Source: Bacillota bacterium
GTDB taxonomy: Bacteria; Bacillota; Clostridia; Lachnospirales; Lachnospiraceae
Assembly: GCA_023420085.1 (NCBI GenBank)
Contig: JAEZWQ010000025.1
Coordinates: 62,001 to 126,000, forward strand
DNA: 64,000 nt
Direction of reading: 5' to 3'
The position numbers and the translations under genes are program-made. Shown piece by piece: positions 26,944 through 38,548 of this stretch (positions within the stretch are counted from its first letter, which is position 1; every line of letters starts with the position of its first letter). The notes under the pieces are model-generated. The model made no database searches. It had not been told where the DNA came from and saw nothing but the letters and a program-made list of their open reading frames with translations.

Positions 26944-29900
26944 ATGTCTGTTAATAAAGACAAGACAAACGAATCTGTGACATTTGATGCGATTCAAATA
27001 TCATTAGCTTCACCTGAAAAAATATTAGAGTGGTCTTATGGAGAAGTAACTAAACCTGAGACTATAAATTATAGAACATTGAAGCCTGAAAAGGATGGAC
27101 TGTTTTGTGAAAGAATATTTGGGCCTACAAAAGACTGGGAATGCGCCTGTGGTAAATATAAGAAGAATAGATATAAAGGCGTTATCTGTGATAAATGTGG
27201 GGTAGAAGTTACAAAATCTGAAGTAAGACGTGAAAGGATGGGGCATATTGCCCTAGCTGCTCCAGTATCTCATATTTGGTATTTCAAAGGAATACCTAGT
27301 CATATGGGGCTTATATTGGATTTGTCACCAAAGGATCTTGAAAAAGTTTTATATTTTATTTCATATATAGTAACAGACCCAGGTGAAACAAGTCTAAAAT
27401 ATAAAGAAGTTCTTAGTGAAACACAATATGCCAGTGCGGTAAAAGAGTATGGTTATGATTCTTTCAAGGCAGAAATGGGTGCTGAAGCCATTCAAAAACT
27501 ATTGAAAGATATTGATATAGATAAAGAAATGCAATATCTACTTCAAGAACTGGAAACTGTTAGCGGACAAAAAAGAACAAAAATAATTAAAAGACTTGAA
27601 GTTGTAGAAGCATTTAAAAATTCTAATAATAAACCAGAATGGATGATATTAAATAATATACCAGTTATTCCACCAGAATTAAGACCAATGGTGCAATTGG
27701 ATGGCGGTAGATTTGCAACAAGCGATCTAAATGACTTGTATAGAAGGATAATTAATAGAAACAACCGTCTTAATAGGCTTATTGAACTAAAGGCGCCACA
27801 GATAATCATTAGAAATGAAAAGCGTATGCTTCAAGAAGCTGTTGACGCACTTATAGACAATGGAAGAAGAGGAAGAGCTGTAACAGGGCCTGGTAATAGA
27901 AATTTAAAATCATTATCAGATATGTTAAAAGGTAAACAAGGTAGATTTAGACAAAATCTACTTGGTAAGCGTGTAGATTATTCTGGGCGTTCTGTTATCG
28001 TAGTTGGACCAGAACTAAAAATCTACCAATGTGGACTTCCTAAAGAAATGGCTATTGAGCTGTTTAAACCATTTGTTATGAAGGAATTACTTGATAAAGG
28101 CGAAGCTCATAACGTACGTGGAGCGAAGAAGATGGTTGAGAAGCTAGAGCCAATCGTATGGGACGTTTTAGAAAAAGTAATTCAAGAACATCCGGTAATG
28201 CTAAATAGAGCACCAACTCTGCATAGATTAGGAATTCAGGCATTTGAGCCTAAATTGGTTGAGGGTAAGGCAATAAAACTTCATCCATTAGTTTGTACTG
28301 CGTTTAATGCGGACTTTGACGGTGACCAGATGGCAGTCCATCTACCTTTATCAGTTGAAGCCCAAGCAGAATGTAGATTCTTATTGCTATCACCTAATAA
28401 CTTATTAAAACCATCAGATGGTGGTCCTGTTGCAGTACCATCACAAGATATGGTACTTGGAATTTATTATCTAACACTTGAAAAAGAAGGTGAAAAGGGC
28501 GAAGGATCATTATTTAAGAGCCTAAATGAAGCAATAATGGCTTATGAAAATGGGGATATTACACTGCATTCTAAAATAGGTGTAAGAAGAACTGTAAAGG
28601 CTTGGGATGGTGAAGAAATTACAAGAATAGTTCACTCTACTCTTGGAAGATTTATATTCAATGAGAAAATACAACAAGATATTGGATATGTTGATAGATC
28701 TAAGAAAGAAAACCTACCTTTATTAGAAATAAATTTCTTGGTAAGGAAAAAGGAATTAAAACAAATTTTACAAAGAGTTATACAGGTACACGGAACTGTG
28801 CAAGTTGCAGAATTACTAGACCACATTAAAAATATTGGTTATAAATACTCAACTAGAGCTGCAATGACAGTATCAATATCAGATATGGTTGTTCCAGAAT
28901 CTAAGGAAGAATTAATTGCTGCTGCTGAAGAAAAGATTTCTAAAATTGAGAAACAATTTAAAAGAGGTCTTATTACAGAGGATGAACGTTATAAACTAGT
29001 TGTTGAAATTTGGAAGAAAACTGACGATGATATTACAAAGGCACTTTTAACTGGATTAGATAAGCATAATAATATATTTATGATGGCAGATTCAGGTGCC
29101 CGTGGTTCTGAAAAGCAGATTAAGCAGTTAGCAGGTATGCGTGGTCTTATGGCAGACACATCTGGTAGAACAATAGAGCTTCCTATTAAGTCTAACTTTA
29201 GAGAAGGGCTAGATGTACTTGAATATTTCATATCTGCTCATGGTGCTAGAAAAGGTCTTTCTGATATAGCTCTAAGAACAGCCGATTCTGGATATCTAAC
29301 AAGACGTCTTGTTGATGTATCTCAAGATTTGATAATAAGAGAAGAAGATTGCTGTTGCCATAGTGAAAATGGCGAAATTCCAGGAATGTATGTAAGTGCA
29401 TTAATTGATGGACAAGAAGTTATTGAAACTTTAGAAGAACGTATAACTGGAAGATATCTTGCAGAGGATATAATAGATGCCAATGGAGATGTATTATTTA
29501 ATAAAAATACAATGATTACTGCTAAGCGAGCAGCTGAAATTTGTGCAACAGGTAGAAAGGAAGTTAAAATTAGAACAATATTAACCTGTAAGTCAAAAGT
29601 TGGAGTTTGTGCTAAATGTTATGGATTAAACTTAGCTTCTGGAGATCCAGTTCATAATGGTGAAGCAGTAGGTATTATAGCTGCTCAATCAATTGGTGAA
29701 CCAGGTACACAGTTGACAATGCGTACTTTCCATACCGGTGGTGTTGCAGGTGATGATATTACACAAGGTTTACCTCGTGTCGAAGAGTTATTTGAAGCGA
29801 GAAAGCCAAAGGGACTAGCAATTATTACTGAAATAAGCGGTACAGTTAATATAAAAGAAAATAAAACTAAGAGAGAAATTGTTGTTACAAATGATGAAAC

Positions 29901-30636
29901 TGGAGATGCGAAAACATATCTAATACCTTATGGATCTAGAATTAAAGTTGTTGACGGTCAAGAACTAGTTGCAGGAGATGAACTTACAGAAGGTAGCGTA
30001 AACCCTCATGACATACTAAAGATTAAAGGCCTAAGAGCTGTACAAGATTATATGATACGCGAAGTTCAAAGAGTGTATAGGCTACAAGGTGTTGAAATCA
30101 ATGATAAGCATATAGAGGTAATTGTTAGACAAATGCTTAAGAAGATAATAGTAGATGAAGCTGGTGATACGGATTTAATACCAGGTGAAACTATTGATTT
30201 AGCTAAGTTTAATGATGCGAATGATAAACTAGACGAAGGACAGATGAAGGCTACTGGTACAAGAATTATGCTTGGAATAACTAAAGCATCATTAGCTACT
30301 AATTCATTCTTGTCAGCAGCATCTTTCCAAGAAACAACAAAAGTATTAACTGAGTCGGCTATACATGGAAAGAAAGACCCATTGATAGGTCTAAAAGAGA
30401 ATGTAATTATTGGTAAAATTATACCTGCCGGTACTGGGTTAAATACTTATACTGATATGACACTTGATAGTGAAGAAAGAATTAGAAAAGAAAAGGAAGA
30501 ATTAGAACTTCGTAAAAAACAAGCTATTGAAGAAACTAAGATTGAAGAAGTAAAAGAAGATGTTAAAGATGATATTGAAGATGACATGGATTTGGACTTT
30601 GATCTTGGAAGCTTTTTGGAAAGCCTAGATGATTAG
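26944..30636 (+). CDS. rpoC: RNA polymerase beta' subunit
   Basis: The 1230-aa beta' subunit starts 8 nt after rpoB with SD TAGGAGG. The zinc-binding domain ([20 protein letters not shown]), the catalytic [12 protein letters not shown] motif and the C-terminal Zn2 cysteines ([13 protein letters not shown]) are present. The C-terminus is acidic (about 30 residues), like that of RpoB here. The stop overlaps the start of yicC. Confidence 0.98.
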   Translation: MSVNKDKTNESVTFDAIQISLASPEKILEWSYGEVTKPETINYRTLKPEKDGLFCERIFGPTKDWECACGKYKKNRYKGVICDKCGVEVTKSEVRRERMGHIALAAPVSHIWYFKGIPSHMGLILDLSPKDLEKVLYFISYIVTDPGETSLKYKEVLSETQYASAVKEYGYDSFKAEMGAEAIQKLLKDIDIDKEMQYLLQELETVSGQKRTKIIKRLEVVEAFKNSNNKPEWMILNNIPVIPPELRPMVQLDGGRFATSDLNDLYRRIINRNNRLNRLIELKAPQIIIRNEKRMLQEAVDALIDNGRRGRAVTGPGNRNLKSLSDMLKGKQGRFRQNLLGKRVDYSGRSVIVVGPELKIYQCGLPKEMAIELFKPFVMKELLDKGEAHNVRGAKKMVEKLEPIVWDVLEKVIQEHPVMLNRAPTLHRLGIQAFEPKLVEGKAIKLHPLVCTAFNADFDGDQMAVHLPLSVEAQAECRFLLLSPNNLLKPSDGGPVAVPSQDMVLGIYYLTLEKEGEKGEGSLFKSLNEAIMAYENGDITLHSKIGVRRTVKAWDGEEITRIVHSTLGRFIFNEKIQQDIGYVDRSKKENLPLLEINFLVRKKELKQILQRVIQVHGTVQVAELLDHIKNIGYKYSTRAAMTVSISDMVVPESKEELIAAAEEKISKIEKQFKRGLITEDERYKLVVEIWKKTDDDITKALLTGLDKHNNIFMMADSGARGSEKQIKQLAGMRGLMADTSGRTIELPIKSNFREGLDVLEYFISAHGARKGLSDIALRTADSGYLTRRLVDVSQDLIIREEDCCCHSENGEIPGMYVSALIDGQEVIETLEERITGRYLAEDIIDANGDVLFNKNTMITAKRAAEICATGRKEVKIRTILTCKSKVGVCAKCYGLNLASGDPVHNGEAVGIIAAQSIGEPGTQLTMRTFHTGGVAGDDITQGLPRVEELFEARKPKGLAIITEISGTVNIKENKTKREIVVTNDETGDAKTYLIPYGSRIKVVDGQELVAGDELTEGSVNPHDILKIKGLRAVQDYMIREVQRVYRLQGVEINDKHIEVIVRQMLKKIIVDEAGDTDLIPGETIDLAKFNDANDKLDEGQMKATGTRIMLGITKASLATNSFLSAASFQETTKVLTESAIHGKKDPLIGLKENVIIGKIIPAGTGLNTYTDMTLDSEERIRKEKEELELRKKQAIEETKIEEVKEDVKDDIEDDMDLDFDLGSFLESLDD

Positions 30637-31507
30637 GAGTATGACAGGTTTTGGTTCGAACACATTAAATAAAGATGAATATAAAATTCTAGTCGAACTG
30701 AAGTCTATAAATCATAGGTATACCGATATAAATATTAAGATGTCAAAAGAACTTAGCTTATTTGAATTTGAAATAAGAAAGTTATTAAAATCTAAACTAA
30801 TGAGAGGTAAACTTGAGGCAAATATCTTGTTTGTCTCTCATGGTTTAAAATCCAATATTACTATTGATGAATCTTTGGTAGAATCGTATATACTTAATCT
30901 TAGAGATATTTCTGAAAAGTTTAATATTGATTCACAGTTTAGAGCTATTGATATATTAAGATTAAATGGTGTAATAAATAATAATGATAATAAAATAGAA
31001 GATGAAACTATTAAGAATGAACTTATAGATTGTATAAATATTGCATTTGATAATTTTGATAAATCAAGGATTCATGAAGGTAATAATCTTGGGACTGATA
31101 TATTGTCTAAACTAGAAGAAATAGAGAATATTATAAATAGTATTACAAAAATTACTGACAGATCAATTCAAGAATATAAAAGTAGGATGATAGCATCTTT
31201 TAATGAGCTATTAGAAGATAAGTCAATAGCACAAGATAGAATATTGGTAGAAGCAGGAATATTATCAGATAAAATTTGTATTGATGAAGAACTGGTTAGA
31301 TTAAGATCTCACATTTCACAAGTTAAAACAATTCTATCTGAAAATAATGAAGAAGTTGGTAGAAGATTGGATTTTATATTGCAAGAATTTAATAGGGAAT
31401 CTAATACTATATTATCTAAATCTATTGATATTGAAATTGTTAATTATGGAATAGAATTAAAATCAATAATTGAAAAAATAAGAGAACAAGCACAGAATTT
31501 GATTTAA
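30629..31507 (+). CDS. yicC: YicC-family endoribonuclease
   Basis: This 292-aa protein begins [11 protein letters not shown], the hallmark of the YicC/YloC family, and ends in the conserved C-terminal domain ([18 protein letters not shown]...[11 protein letters not shown]). E. coli YicC was described as an endoribonuclease affecting small-RNA decay; the Firmicutes form is assumed similar. The ATG lies inside the rpoC 3' end. It leads into gmk and rpoZ, the standard YicC neighbours. Confidence 0.92.
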   Translation: MIRSMTGFGSNTLNKDEYKILVELKSINHRYTDINIKMSKELSLFEFEIRKLLKSKLMRGKLEANILFVSHGLKSNITIDESLVESYILNLRDISEKFNIDSQFRAIDILRLNGVINNNDNKIEDETIKNELIDCINIAFDNFDKSRIHEGNNLGTDILSKLEEIENIINSITKITDRSIQEYKSRMIASFNELLEDKSIAQDRILVEAGILSDKICIDEELVRLRSHISQVKTILSENNEEVGRRLDFILQEFNRESNTILSKSIDIEIVNYGIELKSIIEKIREQAQNLI

Positions 31508-31515
31508 GGAGATAT

Positions 31516-32154
31516 ATGTTAAATAATAAAGGAGTTTTATTAATAATCTCTGGATTTTCTGGAGCAGGTAAAGGTACAATAATTAATGGATTGATAAATA
31601 AGTATAGAGATAGATATACTCTTTCAATTTCTGCAACTACTAGAAATCCAAGAGAAGGTGAAATAGATGGTATTTCATATTTCTTTAAAACGCAAGATGA
31701 ATTTGAACAAATGATTAAGAATGATGAGTTAATAGAATATGCAAATTATGTAGATAACTATTACGGAACTCCGAAAAAATATGTTCAAGATTCTCTTGAT
31801 CAAGGGAAGAATGTTATACTAGAGATAGAGATACAAGGTGCACTTCAAGTGAAAGAGATGTATCCTGATGCAGTGTCAATATTTGTTATGCCGCCAAATG
31901 CTCAAATTCTTATAAAGCGATTGCTTGAAAGAGGAACTGAGGATTTAAAAACAATAAAAAAACGTATGACACGTGCGCAAAAAGAAGGATTAAGGGCTAA
32001 ATATTATGATTATTTGATAATAAATGATGACCTACAAAATTCTATAGATGCAGTTGATCAAATAATGCAATGTGAACATATGAAGTGTAAAAGGAATTTT
32101 GCCTTAATTGATGAGATAAATAAGGATGTCTTTGAATTAACGAGAGGAGATTAA
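31516..32154 (+). CDS. gmk: Guanylate kinase
   Basis: Guanylate kinase phosphorylates GMP to GDP. The 212-aa product has P-loop GFSGAGKGT (about residues 12-20), the GMP-binding STTRNPREGEIDG-like stretch (read here as SATTRNPREGEIDG) and EYANYVDNYYGTP. SD AAGGAG lies upstream. It sits in the conserved yicC-gmk-rpoZ order. Confidence 0.96.
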   Translation: MLNNKGVLLIISGFSGAGKGTIINGLINKYRDRYTLSISATTRNPREGEIDGISYFFKTQDEFEQMIKNDELIEYANYVDNYYGTPKKYVQDSLDQGKNVILEIEIQGALQVKEMYPDAVSIFVMPPNAQILIKRLLERGTEDLKTIKKRMTRAQKEGLRAKYYDYLIINDDLQNSIDAVDQIMQCEHMKCKRNFALIDEINKDVFELTRGD

Positions 32155-32155
32155 T

Positions 32156-32383
32156 ATGTTACACCCATCATATTCTGAAATTATTGAAAAAGTTAATGAA
32201 CATGCAGAAGAACATGGATATCAGAAAATTAATTCTAGATATACATTAGTAGCAATGGCATATAAGAGAGCACATGAGTTAACAGATGGAGATCAGCCTC
32301 TAGTTACTTCAAAGGTTGATAAACCTCTATCTACAGCAGTACAAGAAATTTACCAAAATAAGGTAAATATTCTTAAGAGATAG
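32156..32383 (+). CDS. rpoZ: RNA polymerase omega subunit
   Basis: A 75-aa omega subunit, recognised from the conserved N-terminal helix segment RYTLVAMAYKRAHEL and from its place directly after gmk. Omega helps assemble beta'. All three of rpoB, rpoC and rpoZ are thus apparently in one transcription unit here. Confidence 0.9.
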   Translation: MLHPSYSEIIEKVNEHAEEHGYQKINSRYTLVAMAYKRAHELTDGDQPLVTSKVDKPLSTAVQEIYQNKVNILKR

Positions 32384-32385
32384 TT

Positions 32386-32925
32386 ATGAATTTACCAAAT
32401 AAGCTTACGATATTACGAGTAGTATTGATCCCAATATTTATAGTTGCATATATATTCCAATCTAAGCTTAGCTATGGATACTTATTGACAACAATAATTT
32501 TTTGTGTTGCAAGTTTTACTGATTTTCTTGATGGATATATTGCAAGGAAACATAATCTGGTTACAGATTTTGGGAAATTTATGGATCCTCTTGCAGATAA
32601 ATTATTAGTTTGCTCTGCGTTGATATTATTTACTTGGGTAAATAGAATTCATCCTATTATAGTTATTGCTATTGTAAGTAGAGATTTTATAATAAGTGGA
32701 TTTAGACTAATAGCAGCAAGTAAAGGGAAGGTTATTGCAGCAAGTTATTGGGGAAAGCTAAAGACTACAACACAAATATTTATGATTATTCTTATTTTAT
32801 TGGATTTTAAGATAAAAGGGATGATAATTTTTACAGATATAGTTATAGCTATAGCATTTATACTTACTGTAATATCGATGGTTGATTATATAATTAAAAA
32901 TAAAGAGTTCTTACAAACTTACTAG
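32386..32925 (+). CDS. pgsA: CDP-diacylglycerol-glycerol-3-P 3-phosphatidyltransferase
   Basis: PgsA commits CDP-diacylglycerol to phosphatidylglycerol. The 179-aa integral membrane protein has about five or six hydrophobic segments and the CDP-alcohol phosphotransferase motif DGYIARKHNLVTDFGKFMD with its spaced Asp residues. The closing codons form one arm of a long palindrome that acts as terminator. It is the last gene of the rpoBC transcription unit. Confidence 0.94.
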   Translation: MNLPNKLTILRVVLIPIFIVAYIFQSKLSYGYLLTTIIFCVASFTDFLDGYIARKHNLVTDFGKFMDPLADKLLVCSALILFTWVNRIHPIIVIAIVSRDFIISGFRLIAASKGKVIAASYWGKLKTTTQIFMIILILLDFKIKGMIIFTDIVIAIAFILTVISMVDYIIKNKEFLQTY

Positions 32926-32979
32926 TTTATTATGTGGCTTCCTTTACTGGAAGCCACAATTAGTTTATAAGAACTCTTT
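32902..32979. terminator. Nested bidirectional terminator, pgsA / AEC
   Basis: An outer perfect 12-bp repeat, AAAGAGTTCTTA (32902-32913) / TAAGAACTCTTT (32968-32979), encloses an inner 10-bp stem TGTGGCTTCC (32933-32942) / GGAAGCCACA (32949-32958). The left outer arm is inside the pgsA coding sequence. It lies between convergent genes and can serve both strands. Confidence 0.75.
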
Positions 32980-32998
32980 AATATTGTTTAGTACATAA

Positions 32999-33934
32999 TT
33001 ATGAGATTAAACTTACTATATATACAACAGTAGGTATAGTTATTATTGAAATAATTGTTGATAAAAGCATATATTTAGATGCTAAATGTGGATTAGCATC
33101 ATATTGGTTAGCAAGCGTAACTGTAACTGAAGCACCAGGCATAGCTGATATTAATGTAAACCCAAGAATTAGATTTTTGTCGGCAATTCCTGTGAAACGT
33201 AGTAAAATAAAAATGAAAAGTGGAAAGGCGATCATTTTTATAAGGGCAAATATATATAGTTTATAAGATTTTATTATATCAAGTACATTCATTTCTGCTA
33301 ATGAAACACCTAAAACAATCATTGATAGCGGGGTAGTCATATTTCCTATCATTGATGTGGTATCCTGTATTACAATAAATGGTTTAATATCTAAGTAATA
33401 GAAAATAAGACCAAGAATTGTAGCTATATTGCCTGTATTAATCAATAATTTTAAGGTAAACTTACCCATTTTGTTTGCAGATAATCCAATATAATAAAGT
33501 CCAATTGTAAAAACCATAATATTATTAACAATATTAAAAATTGCGATATAAAATGTACCTATGTTTCCAAGAACAGCGTTTAATATAGGTAGTCCCATAA
33601 AAGTACAGTTATTGAAAACAGTTATAAATTTTATAATACCTTTTTCCTCTTTTTTTGCTCCATATAGCTTATCTGTAAATGTTGCTGCTAAAATTAATAT
33701 AATAAAACAGATAGAACCTATTGCTAAGATATTCAAAGAATAAAGCTTTGATCCAATGGCTTCTTGACAAGCAATTGAATAAAAAATCAAACAAGGCATT
33801 GTAACTTCCGTCATTAACTTTGAAAATGCAATATTAGCTCTCTCATGAAATATATCTTTTTTTCTACATATATATCCAATTGCTATCGGGATGCATAGCA
33901 TGATCATTTTTTGTATTAAAACATTAACGTACAT
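32999..33934 (-). CDS. AEC-family transporter
   Basis: A 311-aa polytopic membrane protein of the auxin efflux carrier (AEC) family with roughly ten hydrophobic segments; recognisable parts are VTMPCLIFYS near the N-terminus and the C-terminal LISAMPGASVTVTLANQY. Bacterial members move organic acids such as malate, but the substrate cannot be read from sequence. The start overlaps the end of the M18 peptidase gene, so the two form an operon. Confidence 0.87.
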   Translation of the reverse strand: MYVNVLIQKMIMLCIPIAIGYICRKKDIFHERANIAFSKLMTEVTMPCLIFYSIACQEAIGSKLYSLNILAIGSICFIILILAATFTDKLYGAKKEEKGIIKFITVFNNCTFMGLPILNAVLGNIGTFYIAIFNIVNNIMVFTIGLYYIGLSANKMGKFTLKLLINTGNIATILGLIFYYLDIKPFIVIQDTTSMIGNMTTPLSMIVLGVSLAEMNVLDIIKSYKLYIFALIKMIAFPLFIFILLRFTGIADKNLILGFTLISAMPGASVTVTLANQYDANPHLASKYMLLSTIISIITIPTVVYIVSLIS

Positions 33935-35165
33935 AGTAAGCTTTTAATACCTCTACCATATACTCTATATCTTTTGTACCTGCGGTTTCAAGTGCTGAAT
34001 GCATAGCTAGTTGAGGCAAACCAATATCTATAGATTTCAAGGAAGTATGATAATTAAGTAAATTACCAAGGGTCGAACCACCTCGTATAGCTGAATGATT
34101 TTCAAAAACTTGATAAGGTACAGATACATTATTGCATAAATTTATAAATTCAGCTGCAGTATATGAATCTGTTGTATATGATTGATTAGCTGAATATTTT
34201 ATTACAGGACCATGGTTTATACTACATTCATGGTAGTTATCATATTTTTCAGAGAAATTAGGATGTAATGCATGAGCATTATCAGCACTTATAACAAATG
34301 AATTCTCAATCATAGAATAAAGTTGTGTTTTTTTAATGCTAAGATCATCGCAAATTTTATCAAATATATAATTTAACATGTCTGATGAAGCACCCATGTA
34401 TGATAATGAACCCACCTCTTCATTGTCAAATATACAACAAATTGATAAATTTTTATGTACAGTTTCTACAAAGCTTATTAGAGAAGTAAATGCACATTGT
34501 AAATTATCAATTCTCGGAGAAGAAATAAATTCTTGATCTATTCCCCACAAATAAGGTTTTATAAATGAAGTTAAATATAAATCATGAGAAACAATATCGG
34601 TAGGTATATTAAACCTTTCTTTTATATCTCTTAGTAAATCACGTTTGCCCTGTGAATATATAGGGAAAAGTTCTTTTCCAAGTTGATATTTATAACCTTG
34701 ATTAACCTCACGGTTTAAGTGAATAGCTAGATTTGGTATGATTGCAACAGGGGCATCAAAATTGACTAGTTTTGACATTACACAACCATTTTCAATGTAG
34801 TTTACCCTACCGGCAATATTTAATGGTATATCTACAAATGATGACATTATCATACCACCATATACAGAAGTATTTAGCATAGTATAATTATTTTTATGTA
34901 TATTAGGATTAGCTTTTATTTTAAAATATGGTGAATCAGAATGAGAGGAAACCATATTTATTTTATCTCCTAATTGTTTTGGTACATCAAAAGCAATAAT
35001 TGATGAGTCATTTCTTATATAGTAATATTTTTTACCTAATTCAATATTTATTTTATCTATATTTATATATCCGTTGTCTTCCAGTATTTTTTTTGCGCTA
35101 TTAATAGCAAAAGATGATACTGGAGAATTATTAATAAATTCAATAAATTTTTCTTTTAAATGCAT
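33924..35165 (-). CDS. M18 family aminopeptidase
   Basis: This 413-aa zinc aminopeptidase (aspartyl aminopeptidase family) shows the metal-site motifs VSSHSDSPYF, DNEEVGS and SADNAHALHPN. It trims N-terminal residues from cytosolic peptides, fitting peptide fermentation. SD GGAGG lies just before the ATG. It is transcribed away from gapA, with an AEC transporter gene following in the same operon; a peptide- or amino-acid-linked role for that transporter is only suggested by this pairing. Confidence 0.92.
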   Translation of the reverse strand: MHLKEKFIEFINNSPVSSFAINSAKKILEDNGYINIDKINIELGKKYYYIRNDSSIIAFDVPKQLGDKINMVSSHSDSPYFKIKANPNIHKNNYTMLNTSVYGGMIMSSFVDIPLNIAGRVNYIENGCVMSKLVNFDAPVAIIPNLAIHLNREVNQGYKYQLGKELFPIYSQGKRDLLRDIKERFNIPTDIVSHDLYLTSFIKPYLWGIDQEFISSPRIDNLQCAFTSLISFVETVHKNLSICCIFDNEEVGSLSYMGASSDMLNYIFDKICDDLSIKKTQLYSMIENSFVISADNAHALHPNFSEKYDNYHECSINHGPVIKYSANQSYTTDSYTAAEFINLCNNVSVPYQVFENHSAIRGGSTLGNLLNYHTSLKSIDIGLPQLAMHSALETAGTKDIEYMVEVLKAYYVR

Positions 35166-35501
35166 AAATCCTCCAAAATGAAAATACTATATTATAATTT
35201 ATAAATTTTTATTAACAATATCAATACATAATTATACATCTTTCCAATTGCAATTATCAAGATTAATATTGTATATAAATTCACTCAAAATGATATAATT
35301 AGTAGTTTAATTTACCATTTTGCTGAAAATAAATTTTATAAGTTGAATAAATATTATATAAAATAGCATAATATTAGGAGTTAAAAATAAATTTATCGGT
35401 AAAATAACGATTGTTAAAAAAATGTCAACCTACTTTAAAAAATCATGTTATAATGTTATTATATATTTATAAATACTGATTAGAAAAATGGAGGATTAAA
35501 T
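35166..35501. promoter_or_regulatory. Divergent intergenic region with two promoters
   Basis: Minus-strand promoter for the M18 gene: TTGTTA (complement of 35213-35218), 16 bp, TATAAT (complement of 35191-35196). Plus-strand promoter for gapA: extended -10 TG-T-TATAAT (35446-35454), no clear -35, SD GGAGG before the gapA ATG. The ~200 bp between are very A/T-rich; I see no gene, RNA or repeat in them. Confidence 0.65.
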
Positions 35502-36509
35502 ATGTCAGTAAAAGTTGCAATTAATGGTTTTGGTAGAATTGGTAGACTAGCATTTAGACAAATGTTTGGAGCTGAGGGTTATGAAATAGTAGCAATCAAT
35601 GACCTAACAAATGCTGATATGTTAGCACATCTATTAAAATATGATTCTTCTCAAGGAAGATATGATAAAAAGGTTGAAGTTAAGGACAATAAGATGGTAG
35701 TTGAAGGAACAGAAATACCTGTTTATGCTGAAGCTGATCCTAAGAACCTACCTTGGAAAGATTTAGGAGTTGATGTTGTACTTGAATGTACTGGATTCTT
35801 TGCTTCAAAAGCTAAATCTCAAGCACATTTAGATGCAGGAGCTAAGAAGGTAGTTATTTCTGCACCAGCTGGTAACGATCTTCCAACAATTGTTTTTGGT
35901 GTTAATGAAGATACATTATCTAAAGATGATCACATTGTTTCAGCAGCATCTTGTACAACAAACTGCTTAGCACCAATGGCTAAGGCTCTTAATGATCTAG
36001 CTGCTATTGAAAAAGGGTTCATGACAACTATTCATGCTTATACAGGAGATCAAATGACTCTTGATGGACCTCATAGAAAAGGTGATAAGAGACGTGCAAG
36101 AGCAGCAGCAGAAAATATTGTACCAAACTCTACAGGAGCAGCTAAGGCTATTGGTCTTGTTATACCTGAATTATCTGGAAAGCTTGATGGAGCAGCACAA
36201 AGAGTTCCTGTTAAGACTGGTTCAGTTACAGAGTTAGTAGCAGTTGTAAATAAAGAAGTTTCTGCTGAAGAAATTAATGCTCATATGAAGTCAGTAGCTA
36301 ATGCTTCTTATGGATATACAGAAGATGAAATAGTATCTACAGATGTTATTGGTATTACAGAAGGTTCATTATTTGATGCTACACAAACTAAGGTAACAAG
36401 CCTAGGAGATGGAAAAACATTAGTTAAGGTTGTTGCTTGGTATGATAATGAAAATTCTTATACATCACAAATGGTTAGAACAATCAAGCATTTAAATACA
36501 CTTGCTTAA
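35502..36509 (+). CDS. gapA: Glyceraldehyde-3-phosphate dehydrogenase
   Basis: A 335-aa type I GAPDH with N-terminal NAD motif INGFGRIGR, the catalytic Cys in [12 protein letters not shown], and the C-terminal [12 protein letters not shown] signature. It heads the gapA-pgk-tpiA operon for the lower half of glycolysis. The usual cggR repressor gene upstream is absent; the leader is short (about 40 nt). Confidence 0.97.
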   Translation: MSVKVAINGFGRIGRLAFRQMFGAEGYEIVAINDLTNADMLAHLLKYDSSQGRYDKKVEVKDNKMVVEGTEIPVYAEADPKNLPWKDLGVDVVLECTGFFASKAKSQAHLDAGAKKVVISAPAGNDLPTIVFGVNEDTLSKDDHIVSAASCTTNCLAPMAKALNDLAAIEKGFMTTIHAYTGDQMTLDGPHRKGDKRRARAAAENIVPNSTGAAKAIGLVIPELSGKLDGAAQRVPVKTGSVTELVAVVNKEVSAEEINAHMKSVANASYGYTEDEIVSTDVIGITEGSLFDATQTKVTSLGDGKTLVKVVAWYDNENSYTSQMVRTIKHLNTLA

Positions 36510-36520
36510 TTGGAGGATAA

Positions 36521-37717
36521 ATGTTAAATAAGAAATCTATTGATGATATAAATGTGAAAGGCAAAAAGGTACTAGTTCGTTGTGATTTCAATGTTCCATT
36601 GAAAGATGGAGTTATAACGGATGATACTAGAATTACAGCCTCTTTACCAACTATTAAAAAGTTATTGGCAGATGGTGGACGTTTAATATTATGCTCTCAC
36701 CTTGGGAAACCAAAGGGCGAAGTAGTAGATTCACTATCATTAAGACCAGTTGCCGATAAATTGACACATTATTTAGGACAAGAAGTTAAATTTGTAAGAG
36801 ATGATAATGTTGTTGGTGAGAACGTTAAAAAAGCAGTAGAAGAACTAAAAGATGGAGAAGCCATTTTAATTGAAAATACTAGATATAGAGCTGAAGAAAC
36901 AAAAAATGGTGAAGAATTTAGCAAAGATTTAGCTTCTATATGCGAAGTTTTTGTTAATGATGCTTTTGGTACTGCCCATAGAGCTCATTGCTCAAATGTT
37001 GGGGTTACACAGTATGTTGATACTGCAGTAGTTGGATATTTAATGCAAAGAGAAATTGATTATCTAGGAAATGCAGTTGAAAATCCTGTTAGACCTTTTG
37101 TTGCTATATTAGGTGGGGCAAAAGTTTCTAGTAAGATATCTGTAATTACAAATCTTATTGAGAAGGTTGATACAATAATTATTGGTGGAGCTATGGCTTA
37201 TACTTTCCTTAAAGCTCAAGGCTATAATGTTGGTAAGTCTATGGTAGAAGATGATTACCTTGATTATGCTAAGGAAATGTTTGAAAAGGCAAATAATAGG
37301 AATGTTAATTTTCTTGTTCCAGTAGATTCAATTGTAGCTAAAGAATTTTCTAATGATGCAGAGTATAGAGTAGCTAAAAATAGTGAAGTTATGGATGATG
37401 AGATGGGACTAGATATAGGACCAGAAACTCAAAAGCTTTATGCTGATGCTATAAAAGGCGCTAAAACTATCGTATGGAATGGGCCGATGGGCGTATTTGA
37501 GATGGAAAATTTTGCAAAGGGAACTATTGCAGTTGCTGATGCATTGGCAAAATTAGAAGATGCTACAACTATTATTGGTGGTGGTGATAGCGTTGCTGCA
37601 TGTAACCAACTTGGATATTCAGACAAGATGACTCACATTTCTACAGGAGGAGGAGCTTCTTTAGAATTCCTAGAGGGGAAAGAACTTCCTGGAGTGGCTG
37701 CAGCAAATAATAAATAG
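36521..37717 (+). CDS. pgk: Phosphoglycerate kinase
   Basis: Phosphoglycerate kinase makes ATP from 1,3-bisphosphoglycerate. The 398-aa monomer has [16 protein letters not shown] near the N-terminus, the interdomain hinge, and the C-terminal nucleotide loop GGGDSVAA with [20 protein letters not shown] is 5 nt before the ATG. Length and motifs are standard; it lies between gapA and tpiA. Confidence 0.97.
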   Translation: MLNKKSIDDINVKGKKVLVRCDFNVPLKDGVITDDTRITASLPTIKKLLADGGRLILCSHLGKPKGEVVDSLSLRPVADKLTHYLGQEVKFVRDDNVVGENVKKAVEELKDGEAILIENTRYRAEETKNGEEFSKDLASICEVFVNDAFGTAHRAHCSNVGVTQYVDTAVVGYLMQREIDYLGNAVENPVRPFVAILGGAKVSSKISVITNLIEKVDTIIIGGAMAYTFLKAQGYNVGKSMVEDDYLDYAKEMFEKANNRNVNFLVPVDSIVAKEFSNDAEYRVAKNSEVMDDEMGLDIGPETQKLYADAIKGAKTIVWNGPMGVFEMENFAKGTIAVADALAKLEDATTIIGGGDSVAACNQLGYSDKMTHISTGGGASLEFLEGKELPGVAAANNK

Positions 37718-37726
37718 AGGTAAGTT

Positions 37727-38470
37727 ATGCGTAAAAACTTAGTTGCTGGAAACTGGAAAATGAATATGACAAATACTCAAGCAAAAGAATTGCTAAAGTT
37801 ATTGTCAGATAAATGTGAAAGTAATAATACTGGTGTGGTTTTTTGCCCGCCATTTGTGGATCTTCATATAGCTTTAGAGGCTACAAAAAATACTAATGTA
37901 GAAATTGGAGCTCAAAATGTACATTTTGAAGATTCTGGAGCTTATACTGGAGAAATATCTGCTAAAATGCTTGTAGATATGGGTGTAAAGTATGTAATCA
38001 TTGGGCACTCAGAAAGACGTGAGTATTTTGGAGAAACAGATCAAATTATAAATAAAAAAGTTATTAAATCTATTAATGAAGGATTAAATGTAATTCTTTG
38101 CTGTGGTGAAACACTTGAACAAAGAGAACAAGGAATAACAATAGATTTAATTAGACAACAAATCAAGATAGCTTTACAAGGAGTTTGCGAAAAAGGAGTT
38201 AAATCTGTTACAATAGCATATGAACCAATCTGGGCTATTGGTACTGGCAAGGTTGCTACAAAAGAGCAAGCTCAAGAAGTGTGTAAGGCTATTAGAGATA
38301 CATTAAGAGAGCTATATGGAGATATAGCCGATGAACTAACCATACAATATGGAGGTTCTGTTAACTCTAGCAATGCTAAAGAATTATTTGAACAACCAGA
38401 TATTGATGGAGCATTAGTTGGAGGAGCATCTCTTAAAGAAGATTTTATAGAAATAGTTAAAGCTATGTAA
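37727..38470 (+). CDS. tpiA: Triosephosphate isomerase
   Basis: The 247-aa TIM barrel enzyme interconverts DHAP and GAP. GNWKMN (Lys at about 11), the electrophile His in IGHSERR and the catalytic Glu in AYEPIWAIGTG are present, as is the phosphate loop GGSV. It is the last gene of this operon; gpmI and eno, often next, are replaced by a terminator and the queD operon. Confidence 0.97.
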   Translation: MRKNLVAGNWKMNMTNTQAKELLKLLSDKCESNNTGVVFCPPFVDLHIALEATKNTNVEIGAQNVHFEDSGAYTGEISAKMLVDMGVKYVIIGHSERREYFGETDQIINKKVIKSINEGLNVILCCGETLEQREQGITIDLIRQQIKIALQGVCEKGVKSVTIAYEPIWAIGTGKVATKEQAQEVCKAIRDTLRELYGDIADELTIQYGGSVNSSNAKELFEQPDIDGALVGGASLKEDFIEIVKAM

Positions 38471-38478
38471 TATAAGTT

Positions 38479-38540
38479 AGAAGAGTACTTATTTGTATAT
38501 GTCTGAGTGCATACGCAAATTGGTGCTCTTCTTTATTTAT
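38479..38540 (+). terminator. Long imperfect terminator after tpiA
   Basis: AGAAGAG (38479-38485) pairs with CTCTTCT (38526-38532). The stem continues inward imperfectly (ATTTG with CAAAT, ATG with CAT), followed by TTATTTAT. The queD promoter begins about 10 bp after it. Confidence 0.75.
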
Positions 38541-38548
38541 GTCAAACG

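Noticed and set aside
35231..35440. Possible RNA gene or riboswitch before gapA
   Set aside because: The stretch is extremely A/T-rich with no convincing stems, and the gapA start site is predicted downstream of it.
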